Part shown: piece by piece, positions 40,042 through 48,037 of the stretch
How positions within the stretch are numbered: the first letter of the stretch is position 1
How the letters are laid out: each line of letters opens with the position of its first letter
Assembly: GCF_048066115.1 (NCBI RefSeq)
Contig: NZ_JBLTYX010000006.1
Coordinates: 62,001-126,000, forward strand
Reading direction: 5' to 3'
Source of the DNA: Niveispirillum sp048066115
GTDB lineage: Bacteria; Pseudomonadota; Alphaproteobacteria; Azospirillales; Azospirillaceae
DNA length: 64,000 nt
Program-made: the position numbers and the translations under genes
The notes under the pieces: generated by a model
Told to the model about the DNA's origin: nothing
Seen by the model: the letters and a program-made list of their open reading frames with translations, nothing else
Database searches by the model: none

Positions 40042-41405
40042 ACGGCTGGTTGCAGGAACTGTGGCGGCGGCGCCCCCGGCCGATGCGCGCGGCGAAACGC
40101 TACGTGCCGGCGACCCTGTTCGCGCGCTCGCTGCTGATCATGATGACGCCCGTGGTGCTGGCCCAGGCCATCGCCACCTTCGTCTTCTATGACCGGCATT
40201 GGGACACGATGACCAATCGCCTGGCCAATTCGGTGGCCGGCGAGATCGCCTTCGTCATCGAACAGCTGGCCCGCGACCCGGATGACGGCGCGCGGGAGGA
40301 AACGCTGTCCATGGCGGCCCGCAATACCGACATCCTGTTCACCTGGACACCGGGGGAGGAGTTGCCCGACCCGCCGGCCCGCCTGCGCGGCGGGCTGGAG
40401 GAGACGCTGGGACAGGCGCTGGACGACCGGGTCCGCCGGCCCTGGCGCATCAACAGCAATGTCGCTCATAAATGGATCGAGATCAGGGTGCAGCTGCCCG
40501 ACGGGGTGCTGTCGGTGCTGTCGCCAGAGCGGCGGCTGTACAGCTTCACCAGCTATCTGTTCATCATCTGGATGCTGGGCAGCTCCCTGGTGCTGTTCTC
40601 CATCGCCACCTTGTTCATGCGCAACCAGATCAGGCCCATCCGTCGATTGGCGGTTGCGGCCGACGCGTTCGGCAAGGGCCGCGACATGGCGGATTTCCGG
40701 CCGGAGGGGGCAGTGGAGGTGCGACAGGCGGCGCACGCCTTCCTGCTGATGCGCGACCGTATCCGCCGGCAGATCGCCCAGCGCACAGAGATGCTGGCCG
40801 GTGTCAGCCATGATCTGCGCACGCCGCTCACCCGCATGAAACTCCAGCTCGCCATGATGCCGGACATGGCGGAGGTGGAGGAGCTGAAGGCCGATGTGGC
40901 CGAGATGCAGGTGATGATCGACGGCTATCTCTCCTTCGCGCGTGGCGACGGGGAGGAGGAGGAGCGGCAGGTGGACCTGTCGCTGCTGCTGGCCGAGATC
41001 GCGGGCAATGCGCGCCGGGAAGGGGCGCGGCTGACGCTGGACCCGATGGTGACGCAGGGCGAAGCGGTGGTGCTGCCCCTGCGCCTGCTGTCGCTGCGCC
41101 GGTGTCTGAACAATTTGATCGGCAATGCCGCGCGCTATGGACGCCATGTCTGGCTGAGCCTGGAGCGGCGCGGGAATTTCGTGGAAATCCTGATCGATGA
41201 TGACGGGCCCGGTATTCCCGACGATCAGCGCGACGCCGTGTTCCGTCCGTTCTTCCGGCTGGAACCGTCGCGCAACCAGAAGACCGGCGGCGTGGGCCTG
41301 GGCCTGACCATCGCCCGCGACATCGCAAGGCGCCATGGTGGCGACGTCATCCTGCGCGACAGCCCGCAGAAGGGGCTGCGGGCTGTCGTTCGATTGCCTT
41401 TATAG
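40038..41405 (+). CDS. EnvZ-like sensor histidine kinase, partner of PetR
   Basis: A 455-residue membrane kinase: first helix near residues 30-50, a periplasmic segment of about 120 residues, a second helix (LFIIWMLGSSLVLFSIATLFM), HAMP, then H258 in LAGVSHDLRTPLTRMKL. The ATPase has NLIGNAARYG, DDDGPGIP and GGVGLGLTIARDI. The start is a TTG overlapping the petR stop (TTGA); an ATG at 40083 would remove a short basic N-terminus. Cognate to the response regulator encoded before it. Signal unknown. Confidence 0.92.
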   Translation: MNGWLQELWRRRPRPMRAAKRYVPATLFARSLLIMMTPVVLAQAIATFVFYDRHWDTMTNRLANSVAGEIAFVIEQLARDPDDGAREETLSMAARNTDILFTWTPGEELPDPPARLRGGLEETLGQALDDRVRRPWRINSNVAHKWIEIRVQLPDGVLSVLSPERRLYSFTSYLFIIWMLGSSLVLFSIATLFMRNQIRPIRRLAVAADAFGKGRDMADFRPEGAVEVRQAAHAFLLMRDRIRRQIAQRTEMLAGVSHDLRTPLTRMKLQLAMMPDMAEVEELKADVAEMQVMIDGYLSFARGDGEEEERQVDLSLLLAEIAGNARREGARLTLDPMVTQGEAVVLPLRLLSLRRCLNNLIGNAARYGRHVWLSLERRGNFVEILIDDDGPGIPDDQRDAVFRPFFRLEPSRNQKTGGVGLGLTIARDIARRHGGDVILRDSPQKGLRAVVRLPL

Positions 41406-41437
41406 TGCCGCCGGCCCACATCCGTGGGATCGGGTGA

Positions 41438-42193
41438 CTATACGGTGCCCTTCATCCAATAGACCGCGCAGTGGTCGATATGGCGGATAGGGTCGGTGAT
41501 GGCATTGGCATCGCGGAAATCATGGATGGCCTTCGCGCAGGCCTCTACCATCTTGTAATCGTCCACGATGATCACGCCGCCGGGCGAGACCTTGTGATAC
41601 AGGCTTTTCAGGGCATCCATGGTGCTTTCGTACATGTCGCCGTCCAGGCGCAGGATGGCCAGCTTGTCGATGGGGGCGGTGGGCAGCGTGTCCTTGAACC
41701 AGCCCTTCAGGAACCGGACCTGGTCATCCAGCATCCCGTATTTCTCGAAATTGGCCTTCACCTGTTCCAGGCTGACAGCCAGTTCCTTGAATTGCGACAG
41801 GTCATCGCATTTCGCATCCTCGGGATATTCCGCCGCATTGATCGGCGGCAGCCCTTCAAAGGAATCCGCGACCCAGATCGTCCGGTCGGTAATGCCATAG
41901 GCGGCCAGCACAGCCCGCATGAAGATGCAGGCCCCTCCACGCCAGACGCCGGTTTCGATGAAATCGCCCGCGACCCCTTTCCCGACCACATGGAAGATCG
42001 CGTCGCGGAGATTGTCCATCCGCTTCTCGCCGATCATCGAGTGGGCCTTCAGGGGCCAGTCGAGACCGTAGCTGCGGCGTGTTGGTTCATACCCGGCGGC
42101 AAAAGGGCCCGAGGACGGGTCCTCATAGATCATGCCGATCAGACACTTTTTCATCAGGTCGATGTAAAGGAGACGGGCGTCACTGATTGGCAT
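41438..42193 (-). CDS. TylF/MycF-like SAM-dependent O-methyltransferase
   Basis: A 251-residue class I methyltransferase of the macrocin-O-methyltransferase (TylF) type. AHSMIGEKRMDNLRDAI, GDFIETGVWRGGACIFMRA (SAM-binding), WVADSFEGLPP and LDGDMYESTMDALKSLY are family blocks; D in the last one binds metal, and GGVIIVDDY follows. Members methylate sugars of antibiotics or surface glycans. No biosynthetic cluster surrounds it, so a cell-surface saccharide role is a guess. The ATG at 42193 is preferred; one at 42235 is in frame. Confidence 0.88.
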   Translation of the reverse strand: MPISDARLLYIDLMKKCLIGMIYEDPSSGPFAAGYEPTRRSYGLDWPLKAHSMIGEKRMDNLRDAIFHVVGKGVAGDFIETGVWRGGACIFMRAVLAAYGITDRTIWVADSFEGLPPINAAEYPEDAKCDDLSQFKELAVSLEQVKANFEKYGMLDDQVRFLKGWFKDTLPTAPIDKLAILRLDGDMYESTMDALKSLYHKVSPGGVIIVDDYKMVEACAKAIHDFRDANAITDPIRHIDHCAVYWMKGTV

Positions 42194-42311
42194 AAATCGA
42201 CCCCGAGATATTCCGGAATATTCGTGTTCCCTCAATCACCGGGCCCTGCTATGCGGCTTGGCTCACAGCGCATGGGCGCCGGTGGGGGCTGTCAAGTTCG
42301 TGGGAATTCTG

Positions 42312-43256
42312 TCACTTCACTTCGACCGCGTAAATGGCGATGTCCGGTGTGGTCTTCACCAGCCCGCGGGCCTTCAGGAACTGGGCGAAACGCTCATACC
42401 GGGCACGGTCGAGCGCGCGGGGGCTGTGGGCGAAGCGGGCGACGCTGTCCTTCCAGGCGCGCTTGTTCAACTCGGTATCCAGATCCTTGCGGCCCTTGAT
42501 GAACAGGGCCCAGGCGGCGTCGGGATGATTGATCAGGTACTGGGTGCCGCGTTCCACGGCGGAGAGGAAGCGGCCGATACGCGGATCGTTCACCTTGCCC
42601 TTGGCGGTGATGAAGACCAGCTCGTCATAGGCGGGAACGCCTTCCTCCTCCGGGAAGAAGGCGCGGCCTTCCTTTTTCTCGATCGCCATCTGGTTCAGTT
42701 CGAAATTGCGGTAGCCGCCGACGATGGCATCCACCTGTCCCGCGAACAGGGCCGGCGACAGGGAGAAATTCACATTGATCAGGGTGACGTCCTTCAGCGA
42801 CAGCCCGTGCTTTTCCAGCATGGCGCCCAGCAGCGCATCCTCGAACCCGCCCACGGAGAAGCCGACCTTCTTGCCCTTCAGGTCCTTGATGGACTTGATG
42901 GGGCCATCCTTCAGCACGATGACGGTATTCAGCGGCGTGGCCACCAGTGTGCCGACGCGGACCACGGGCAATCCTGCATCGACCTGCAAATGCAGCTGCG
43001 GCTGGTAGGAGATGGCGATGTCGCCCTGGCCGGCGGCCACCAGGCGCGGCGGGTCGTTGGGATCGGCCGGGGCGATCAGGTCGACGGCCAGCCCTTCATC
43101 CTTGAAGTAGCCCTGTTCCTGGGCCACATAGAGCGGTCCATGGTCGGGGTTCACGAACCAGTCCAGCAGGACTTCCAGCTTGTCCTGGGCCATGGCGGGC
43201 ACCGCACTTGCCATGGCGGCGGCCACGGCCATTGCCCGCATCCAACGCATCTTCAT
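42312..43256 (-). CDS. thiY: Thiamine-precursor ABC transporter, substrate-binding protein
   Basis: A 314-residue periplasmic protein of the NMT1/THI5-like family that binds formylaminopyrimidine or hydroxymethylpyrimidine. Signal peptide (RAMAVAAAMASAVPAMAQ), then EVLLDWFVNPDHGPLYVAQE, the family opening with the ligand-binding region, and PADPNDPPRLVAAGQGDIAI. It overlaps the permease gene by four bases. It is the last gene of a TPP-riboswitch operon, which is strong evidence for a thiamine role. The symbol follows the ThiXYZ system; the exact ligand could differ. Confidence 0.9.
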   Translation of the reverse strand: MKMRWMRAMAVAAAMASAVPAMAQDKLEVLLDWFVNPDHGPLYVAQEQGYFKDEGLAVDLIAPADPNDPPRLVAAGQGDIAISYQPQLHLQVDAGLPVVRVGTLVATPLNTVIVLKDGPIKSIKDLKGKKVGFSVGGFEDALLGAMLEKHGLSLKDVTLINVNFSLSPALFAGQVDAIVGGYRNFELNQMAIEKKEGRAFFPEEEGVPAYDELVFITAKGKVNDPRIGRFLSAVERGTQYLINHPDAAWALFIKGRKDLDTELNKRAWKDSVARFAHSPRALDRARYERFAQFLKARGLVKTTPDIAIYAVEVK

Positions 43257-44023
43257 CTCATGTCTTCCTTGCTGATCACGCTGTCGGGAAGCCAGGGCAA
43301 TGCCCGGCGCAAAATCACGTCCACCAGCAGCCACAGGCAAACGGCCAGCAGCGCCAGGATGAAAAGGGCGGCGAAAGTCAGGTCGGTCTGCACCCGTGCG
43401 GTTGCATGCAGCATCAGATAACCCAGGCCGGCGGACGCCCCCACCCATTCGCCCACCACCGCCCCGATGGGGGCCACGGCGGCGGCCATGCGCAGGCCGG
43501 AGCCCAGGGCGGGCAAGGCCGCCGGCACGCGGATATGGCGCAAGGTCGCCCAGGGGCCGGCCCCCATGGTGCGCGCCAGATCCAGCCAGCCGGGATCGGT
43601 GCGCCGCAAGCCGTCATAGAAGCTGGCCGTGACGGGGAAGAAGATGATCAGGGTGGCCATGGCCACCTTGGACGCCATGCCATAGCCCAGCCACAGCACC
43701 AGCAGCGGGGCGATGGCGAAGACGGGCACCGCCTGGCTGGCCAGCAGCAGCGGCAGCAGCCAGCGGCGGGCCGCCTGTGACGCCGTCAGGGCCAGGGCCG
43801 CCAGCCCGCCGCAGAGCGTGCCCAGCACCAGGCCCAGCACGATCTCCAGCGCCGTGTATCCCGCATGGTGGGCCAGCAGTTCCCAGTCGTTCCAGAGGCG
43901 CAGGGCCACCCATTCCGGACCCGGAAGGATGTAGTGCGGCAGGTCGGCGAGCCGGACCAGCAGGGCCCAGGCCAGCAGCAGTCCGGCCAGGGTGATGATG
44001 GGCCGCAGGATACGCCCGGTCAT
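43253..44023 (-). CDS. thiX: Thiamine-precursor ABC transporter, permease
   Basis: A 256-residue inner-membrane protein with about six helices. The EAA loop is GWLDLARTMGAGPWATLRHIRVPAALPAL, which contacts the ATPase (shown here as residues 168-196). It belongs to the SsuC/TauC/ThiX permease type. Four-base overlaps on both sides join it to the ATPase and binding-protein genes, so all three are translated from one mRNA under the upstream riboswitch. Confidence 0.9.
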   Translation of the reverse strand: MTGRILRPIITLAGLLLAWALLVRLADLPHYILPGPEWVALRLWNDWELLAHHAGYTALEIVLGLVLGTLCGGLAALALTASQAARRWLLPLLLASQAVPVFAIAPLLVLWLGYGMASKVAMATLIIFFPVTASFYDGLRRTDPGWLDLARTMGAGPWATLRHIRVPAALPALGSGLRMAAAVAPIGAVVGEWVGASAGLGYLMLHATARVQTDLTFAALFILALLAVCLWLLVDVILRRALPWLPDSVISKEDMR

Positions 44024-44784
44024 GCGCCACCTCCGCGCAGGCGGGACAGCAATTGGCCCTGCAGCGCCAGCAGGTCCGGCAGGTCGGGGGCGCGTGGTGT
44101 GGGGCCGGGCGGGGTGATCGGGTCGGACAGGCGTGCGGGCGTGCCCGACAGGACCAGCACCTGATGGCCCAGGCGCAGCGCCTCCATCGGGTCATGGGTG
44201 ACCATCAGCAGGGTGCGGCTGGACAGCAGGCGGGCGGCCAGATCCTGCATGTCCAGGCGGGTGATGGCGTCCAGGGCGGAGAAGGGCTCGTCCATCAGCA
44301 CGATGGGCCGATCCTCGAACAGGGTGCGGGCCAGGGCGGCGCGCTGGCGCATGCCGCCCGACAGGGCGTCGGGCCGTTGTTTTTCCCAGCCATCAAGCCC
44401 CACGGCGGCCAACAGGTCCATGGCCCGATCGCGGATCGCGGCATCGATCCGGCCGCCGCGCAGTTTCGTCCCCAGCATGACATTGTCGAGGATACTGGCC
44501 CAGGGCAGCAGCAGATCCTGCTGCCCCATCCAGGCGATGCGGCCGGCGACGGGCAGATCATCATCGGCGGTGACGGTGCCGTCACCCGGCAACAGCCCGG
44601 CGATGCGGCGCAGCAGGCTGGATTTGCCCACGCCGCTGGGTCCCAGCAGGCAGGTGGTCGCCCCCGCCGGTGCCGTCAGGTCCAGGCCCGTGAACAGCGT
44701 CTGCCCGCCGAAGGCGATGGCGGCGTCGCGGACATGGATGGCAGGGGCGGACGGGACCGCGCGCGGCCCCGATGGATCGGTCAT
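44020..44784 (-). CDS. thiZ: Thiamine-precursor ABC transporter, ATPase
   Basis: A 254-residue ABC ATPase: Walker A GPSGVGKSS, signature LSGGMRQRAALARTL, Walker B IVLMDEPFSALD and the H-loop VTHDPMEAL. First gene of the operon. Its ATG at 44784 lies three bases beyond the TPP riboswitch, and its ribosome site AGGGA is part of the riboswitch's conserved 3' end, so binding of thiamine diphosphate should block translation. Confidence 0.92.
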   Translation of the reverse strand: MTDPSGPRAVPSAPAIHVRDAAIAFGGQTLFTGLDLTAPAGATTCLLGPSGVGKSSLLRRIAGLLPGDGTVTADDDLPVAGRIAWMGQQDLLLPWASILDNVMLGTKLRGGRIDAAIRDRAMDLLAAVGLDGWEKQRPDALSGGMRQRAALARTLFEDRPIVLMDEPFSALDAITRLDMQDLAARLLSSRTLLMVTHDPMEALRLGHQVLVLSGTPARLSDPITPPGPTPRAPDLPDLLALQGQLLSRLRGGGA

Positions 44785-44787
44785 GGG

Positions 44788-44877
44788 TCACTGTCCCTAC
44801 GCCGGTTTCAACCGGATCAGGTTCCAGGGGTCGTCCCGTCCGGGACCTCTCAGCCGACCATCGGCTCCCCCCAGTGA
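44788..44877 (-). promoter_or_regulatory. TPP riboswitch (THI element)
   Basis: Read on the minus strand, the conserved parts are in order: P1 5' arm TCACTG, GGGGGGAGCC, GGCTGAGAGGTCCC (the CTGAGA core), ACCCCTGGAACCTGATCCGG (with ACCTGATC), TTGAAACCGGCGTAGGGA, and the P1 3' arm CAGTGA. The P1 arms pair perfectly. The AGGGA of the 3' end sits nine bases before the ATG of thiZ, so it doubles as the ribosome site. Confidence 0.96.
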
Positions 44878-45005
44878 GGTGGGTTGGTTATGGCAAACAG
44901 AGGGCGGCCCCGCAAGGCCATTGGCACCCTACATGGGGCCGGGGACAGTCCTTGCAGACCTGCATGGATAAGTGTCAAATTTCCTTGCCAGAAACGGGAG
45001 ATACC

Positions 45006-45506
45006 ATGCGCAAGCCCCTTATCCTCGCGTCCTTCCTGTCGGCCCTGGCGCTGCCCGCCCAAGCCGCCTCCCTGCCGGAAGGCCCGGCCCTGCAGGCGGC
45101 CATCGAGAAGGCCGATACGGAGTTCTTCAAGGTCTTCTTCGAGGGTTGCGATCCAACCCGTGTCGCCGCGATGCTGATGCCGGATTTCGAGATGTACCAC
45201 GACAAGGGCGGGGAGGTGGCGCGGTCGGCCGCCCCGTTCGTTGCGGAATACCAGAAGGGTTGTGAGGAAAAAAAGAAGCCAGATGCCTGGCGCTCGCGCC
45301 GCGAACTGGTGGCCGGGACCATGACCCTGCATCCCATCGCCGGTGTCGGCGTGATCGAACAGGGCGACCATGTGTTCTATGAGCGCAAGGGCGACGGGCC
45401 GGAAAAGCTGGTGGGCAAGGCCCGCTTCACCCAGCTCTGGCGGCTGGAGCCCGATGGCTGGAAGCTGGCGCGCGTCTTCTCCTATGACCATGAGGCCGTG
45501 AAATAA
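45006..45506 (+). CDS. Secreted NTF2-like (DUF4440 type) protein
   Basis: A 166-residue protein with a signal peptide (PLILASFLSALALPAQAA) and a SnoaL/NTF2-like fold: LQAAIEKADTEFFKVFFEG, VAAMLMPDFEMYHDKGGE and LVGKARFTQLWRLEPDGWKL, ARVFSYDHE. GGGAG precedes the ATG at 45006, which fixes the start. The family includes ketosteroid-isomerase-like proteins and many without known function. It is divergent from the thiamine operon. No functional assignment is justified. Confidence 0.85.
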   Translation: MRKPLILASFLSALALPAQAASLPEGPALQAAIEKADTEFFKVFFEGCDPTRVAAMLMPDFEMYHDKGGEVARSAAPFVAEYQKGCEEKKKPDAWRSRRELVAGTMTLHPIAGVGVIEQGDHVFYERKGDGPEKLVGKARFTQLWRLEPDGWKLARVFSYDHEAVK

Positions 45507-45566
45507 CGTCGCGGGTGGTGCGCTGCACTTGTTCCATGCCGCGTCGCGGCATAGGATCGGCCCATC

Positions 45567-46730
45567 ATGCCCGACAGCGCCGCCCTGTCCGACCCCGCCC
45601 CCGCATCGCGCCCCGACGCGATGGCCCGACCGCTTTACCTGGGCGGGGAAATCTATCGCCATTCCAGCTATGGCAGGAAGCATCCGCTGTCCATTCCGCG
45701 CGTCACGGTCGCCACCGACCTGATCCGCGCCATGGGCTGGCTGGAGGATTCAGCATATCTGGACAGCCCGCAGGCGACGGCGGAACAGCTGGCCCGGTTC
45801 CATGAGCGCGATTACATCGACGCCGTGCAGCGGGCGGAGCGCGACCAGCGCGTCGATCTGGACACGGCCCTGCGCTATGCGTTGGGCAAGCTGGAAAACC
45901 CGGTCTTCCCGGAAATGTACCGGCGCCCGGCCATTGCGGCGGGGGCGGCCATAATGGCGGCCGATCTGGTCCGCGATGGCGGGGTGGTGCATTCCCCGGC
46001 CAGCGGTACCCACCATGCCCGGCCCGGCCGGGCTAGCGGCTTCTGCTTCTTCAACGCGCCCGTCCTGGGGCTGATGGCCCTGCTGGACCAGGGGCTGGAC
46101 CGTATCCTCTATGTCGATCTGGATGCCCATCATGGCGACGGGGTGCAGGATGCCTTCCATGATGATGAACGCGTCCTGACCATCTCCACCCATGAGGAGG
46201 GGCGTTGGCCCTATACGGGTAAGCTGGCGGACCGGGCCGGTGGCATGGCCCGCAACATCCCGCTGCCCGCCGGGCTGAACGATGACGAATTCCGCCATGT
46301 GGTGGAGGAAGCGATCATCCCGCTGGCCGTGGCCTTCCGCCCGCAGGCGATGATGATCCAGACCGGCGCCGATGCCCTGGCCGACGATCCCTTGTCGCGC
46401 CTGTCCCTGTCCAACCGTGCCCTGTGGCGGGCGGTGGGCGATCTGGTGGGGCTGGCGCCGCGCACCATCGTGGTGGGCGGCGGCGGCTATAATCCCTGGT
46501 CGGTGGGCCGGGCCTGGGCCGGCATCTGGGCCGTGCTGAACGGCATCGACCCGGTGCAGGCCGAGCTGACGCCGGAGGCCGGGGCGGTGCTGAAATCCTT
46601 GACCTGGGACCGGCGGGAGGGGCGCAATCCGCCGGCGCGCTGGTTCCAGACCCTGGCCGATGCTCCGCATGAAGGCCCGATCCGCGACATGGTGCGGCAG
46701 GCAGCCGCAAGCGTCCGCGATCTGTGGTAG
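45567..46730 (+). CDS. Histone-deacetylase-family (AcuC-like) deacetylase
   Basis: A 387-residue zinc-dependent deacetylase of the arginase/deacetylase fold. SGTHHARPGRASGFCFFNAPVL contains the conserved His pair, split as SGTHHARPG and GFCFFN; YVDLDAHHGDGVQDAF holds metal-binding D and H; QTGADALADDPLSRL holds the third Asp; VVGGGGYNP holds the active-site Tyr region. AcuC-like bacterial members deacetylate acetyl-CoA synthetase or polyamines. No acetylation partner is nearby, so substrate is open. Independent transcription unit with the DUF192 gene 35 bases downstream. Confidence 0.92.
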   Translation: MPDSAALSDPAPASRPDAMARPLYLGGEIYRHSSYGRKHPLSIPRVTVATDLIRAMGWLEDSAYLDSPQATAEQLARFHERDYIDAVQRAERDQRVDLDTALRYALGKLENPVFPEMYRRPAIAAGAAIMAADLVRDGGVVHSPASGTHHARPGRASGFCFFNAPVLGLMALLDQGLDRILYVDLDAHHGDGVQDAFHDDERVLTISTHEEGRWPYTGKLADRAGGMARNIPLPAGLNDDEFRHVVEEAIIPLAVAFRPQAMMIQTGADALADDPLSRLSLSNRALWRAVGDLVGLAPRTIVVGGGGYNPWSVGRAWAGIWAVLNGIDPVQAELTPEAGAVLKSLTWDRREGRNPPARWFQTLADAPHEGPIRDMVRQAAASVRDLW

Positions 46731-46765
46731 GATAGGCATCAGCGCCACCCTTTTCGGGAACCATC

Positions 46766-47263
46766 ATGCTGCTGCGCCGTCTGGTCTTTGCCCTGCTGCT
46801 GTCCCTGTCGCCGGCTATGCTGCCGGCCATGATCCCCGATGCCGCCGCCCAGATGGGGCCGCAGACGGGCCTGAACCGCGATACGCTGGTCGTGGAAAGC
46901 AAGGGCGGGCATCGCCACACCTTCAATGTCGATCTGGCCCTGACCCCGCGGCAGCAGGAAATCGGCCTGATGTTCGTCCAGAAGATGGAGGATGAGCGCG
47001 GGATGCTGTTCCTGAACGATCAGGAGGGCAAGCTGGCCTTCTGGATGAAGAACACGCTGATCCCGCTGGATATCATCTTCGTCGATGCCAATGGCTATAT
47101 CCTGAACATCCAGCATGGCAAGCCGCATGACCTGACGCCGCTGCCATCCGCCGGGCCGGCCATTGCCGTCCTGGAAATCAATGGCGGACTGGCGGGCAGG
47201 CTGGGCATCCGGCCGGGTGACCGGCTGCTGCATCCGGCCTTCGGTGTCAAACGGCCGAATTGA
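46766..47263 (+). CDS. Secreted DUF192 protein
   Basis: A 165-residue protein with an N-terminal signal (LVFALLLSLSPAMLPAM, cleavage near AAAQM) and the DUF192 core: LALTPRQQEIGLMFVQKMEDERGMLF, LAFWMKNTLIPLDIIFVDANG, and AVLEINGGLAGRLGIRPGDRL, the first block shown here as residues 57-82. DUF192 proteins are small beta-barrels of unknown function, often exported. A repeat element begins five bases after the stop codon. Confidence 0.92.
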   Translation: MLLRRLVFALLLSLSPAMLPAMIPDAAAQMGPQTGLNRDTLVVESKGGHRHTFNVDLALTPRQQEIGLMFVQKMEDERGMLFLNDQEGKLAFWMKNTLIPLDIIFVDANGYILNIQHGKPHDLTPLPSAGPAIAVLEINGGLAGRLGIRPGDRLLHPAFGVKRPN

Positions 47264-47267
47264 TTTC

Positions 47268-47361
47268 CGTAGGTCAGGTCGAGCCGCAGGCGAGCCCTGA
47301 CAGTATCGCTTGAAGCCTTTTATGTCAGGGCTCGGGGCTTTGCCCCTCGACCTGACCTACG
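47268..47361. repeat. ~95-bp palindromic element, family 2, copy B
   Basis: CGTAGGTCAGGTCGAG and CTCGACCTGACCTACG are the outer arms, exact reverse complements of each other. The inner arms are GCCCTGACAG and ATGTCAGGGC. It starts just after the DUF192 stop codon. It matches copies at 37752-37847 and 49845-49939; copy B and C also share CTCGGGGCTTTRCCCCTCGA on the right. Confidence 0.92.
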
Positions 47362-47467
47362 GCGCTGCGATCTGATTGGCGCACCATGCGGCAGGCGGGC
47401 GACTGACTATCGGAGATACCCCGAACCCGCACATTTCCAGGAGGATACGGCGTGGTAGAGTGACAAT

Positions 47468-48034
47468 ATGGTACTCTACACGCCCCCTCTGCAGAATCTG
47501 CCGCAGCCGGTGACCCCGCCCAACCGGGACCGAGCGGTGACCGGCGTTCAGCCGGTGGGGGACCGTCGCCAGGGGGATCAGGACCGCCGCAAGGGCGGCC
47601 GCAGCCTGCGCCATCGCCTGCTCGACCTGCTGATGGAGGAGGTGGAGAGCCTTCCCGACCTGTCGGTACGGCAGAAGCAGCGAATCCGCCGCAATCTGGA
47701 CCGTTTTGCCGAGCGGCCGCCGCTGCCCCCGACACCCATGGAACGAGGACCCCCGCCGGCTGCACCGCCTTTGGTCGAGGCGGCAACGCCCGTCATCGAC
47801 AGCGTCGAGCCGCCGGTACCCGATCAGACCATCTCCGTGCAGACGGACGATGTGATATCGGCGGAGGAGCTGGCGCCGCTTAAGCTGGTGGATGGCATGG
47901 ATGCCAACCAGCTTGGACAGGAGATCGAGCGCCTGATGGCCCTGCACAGCGAGCAGGCAGTGAAGATCGCCTCCTACATCCAGGCCCTGAAGACCGTCAC
48001 GCCCGACGATCATCAGGTGGACCTGGATATCTGA
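47468..48034 (+). CDS. Protein of unknown function (188 residues)
   Basis: A soluble, charged protein: a Pro-rich start (PPLQNLPQPVTPPN), a helical basic segment (RRKGGRSLRHRLLDLLMEEV, RQKQRIRRNLDRF), a Pro-rich central linker and a C-terminal helix (GQEIERLMALHSEQAVKIAS). The arrangement suggests two helical contact regions on a flexible tether. I recognise no family. It converges with the pectate lyase gene, three bases apart. Confidence 0.72.
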   Translation: MVLYTPPLQNLPQPVTPPNRDRAVTGVQPVGDRRQGDQDRRKGGRSLRHRLLDLLMEEVESLPDLSVRQKQRIRRNLDRFAERPPLPPTPMERGPPPAAPPLVEAATPVIDSVEPPVPDQTISVQTDDVISAEELAPLKLVDGMDANQLGQEIERLMALHSEQAVKIASYIQALKTVTPDDHQVDLDI

Positions 48035-48037
48035 CGG

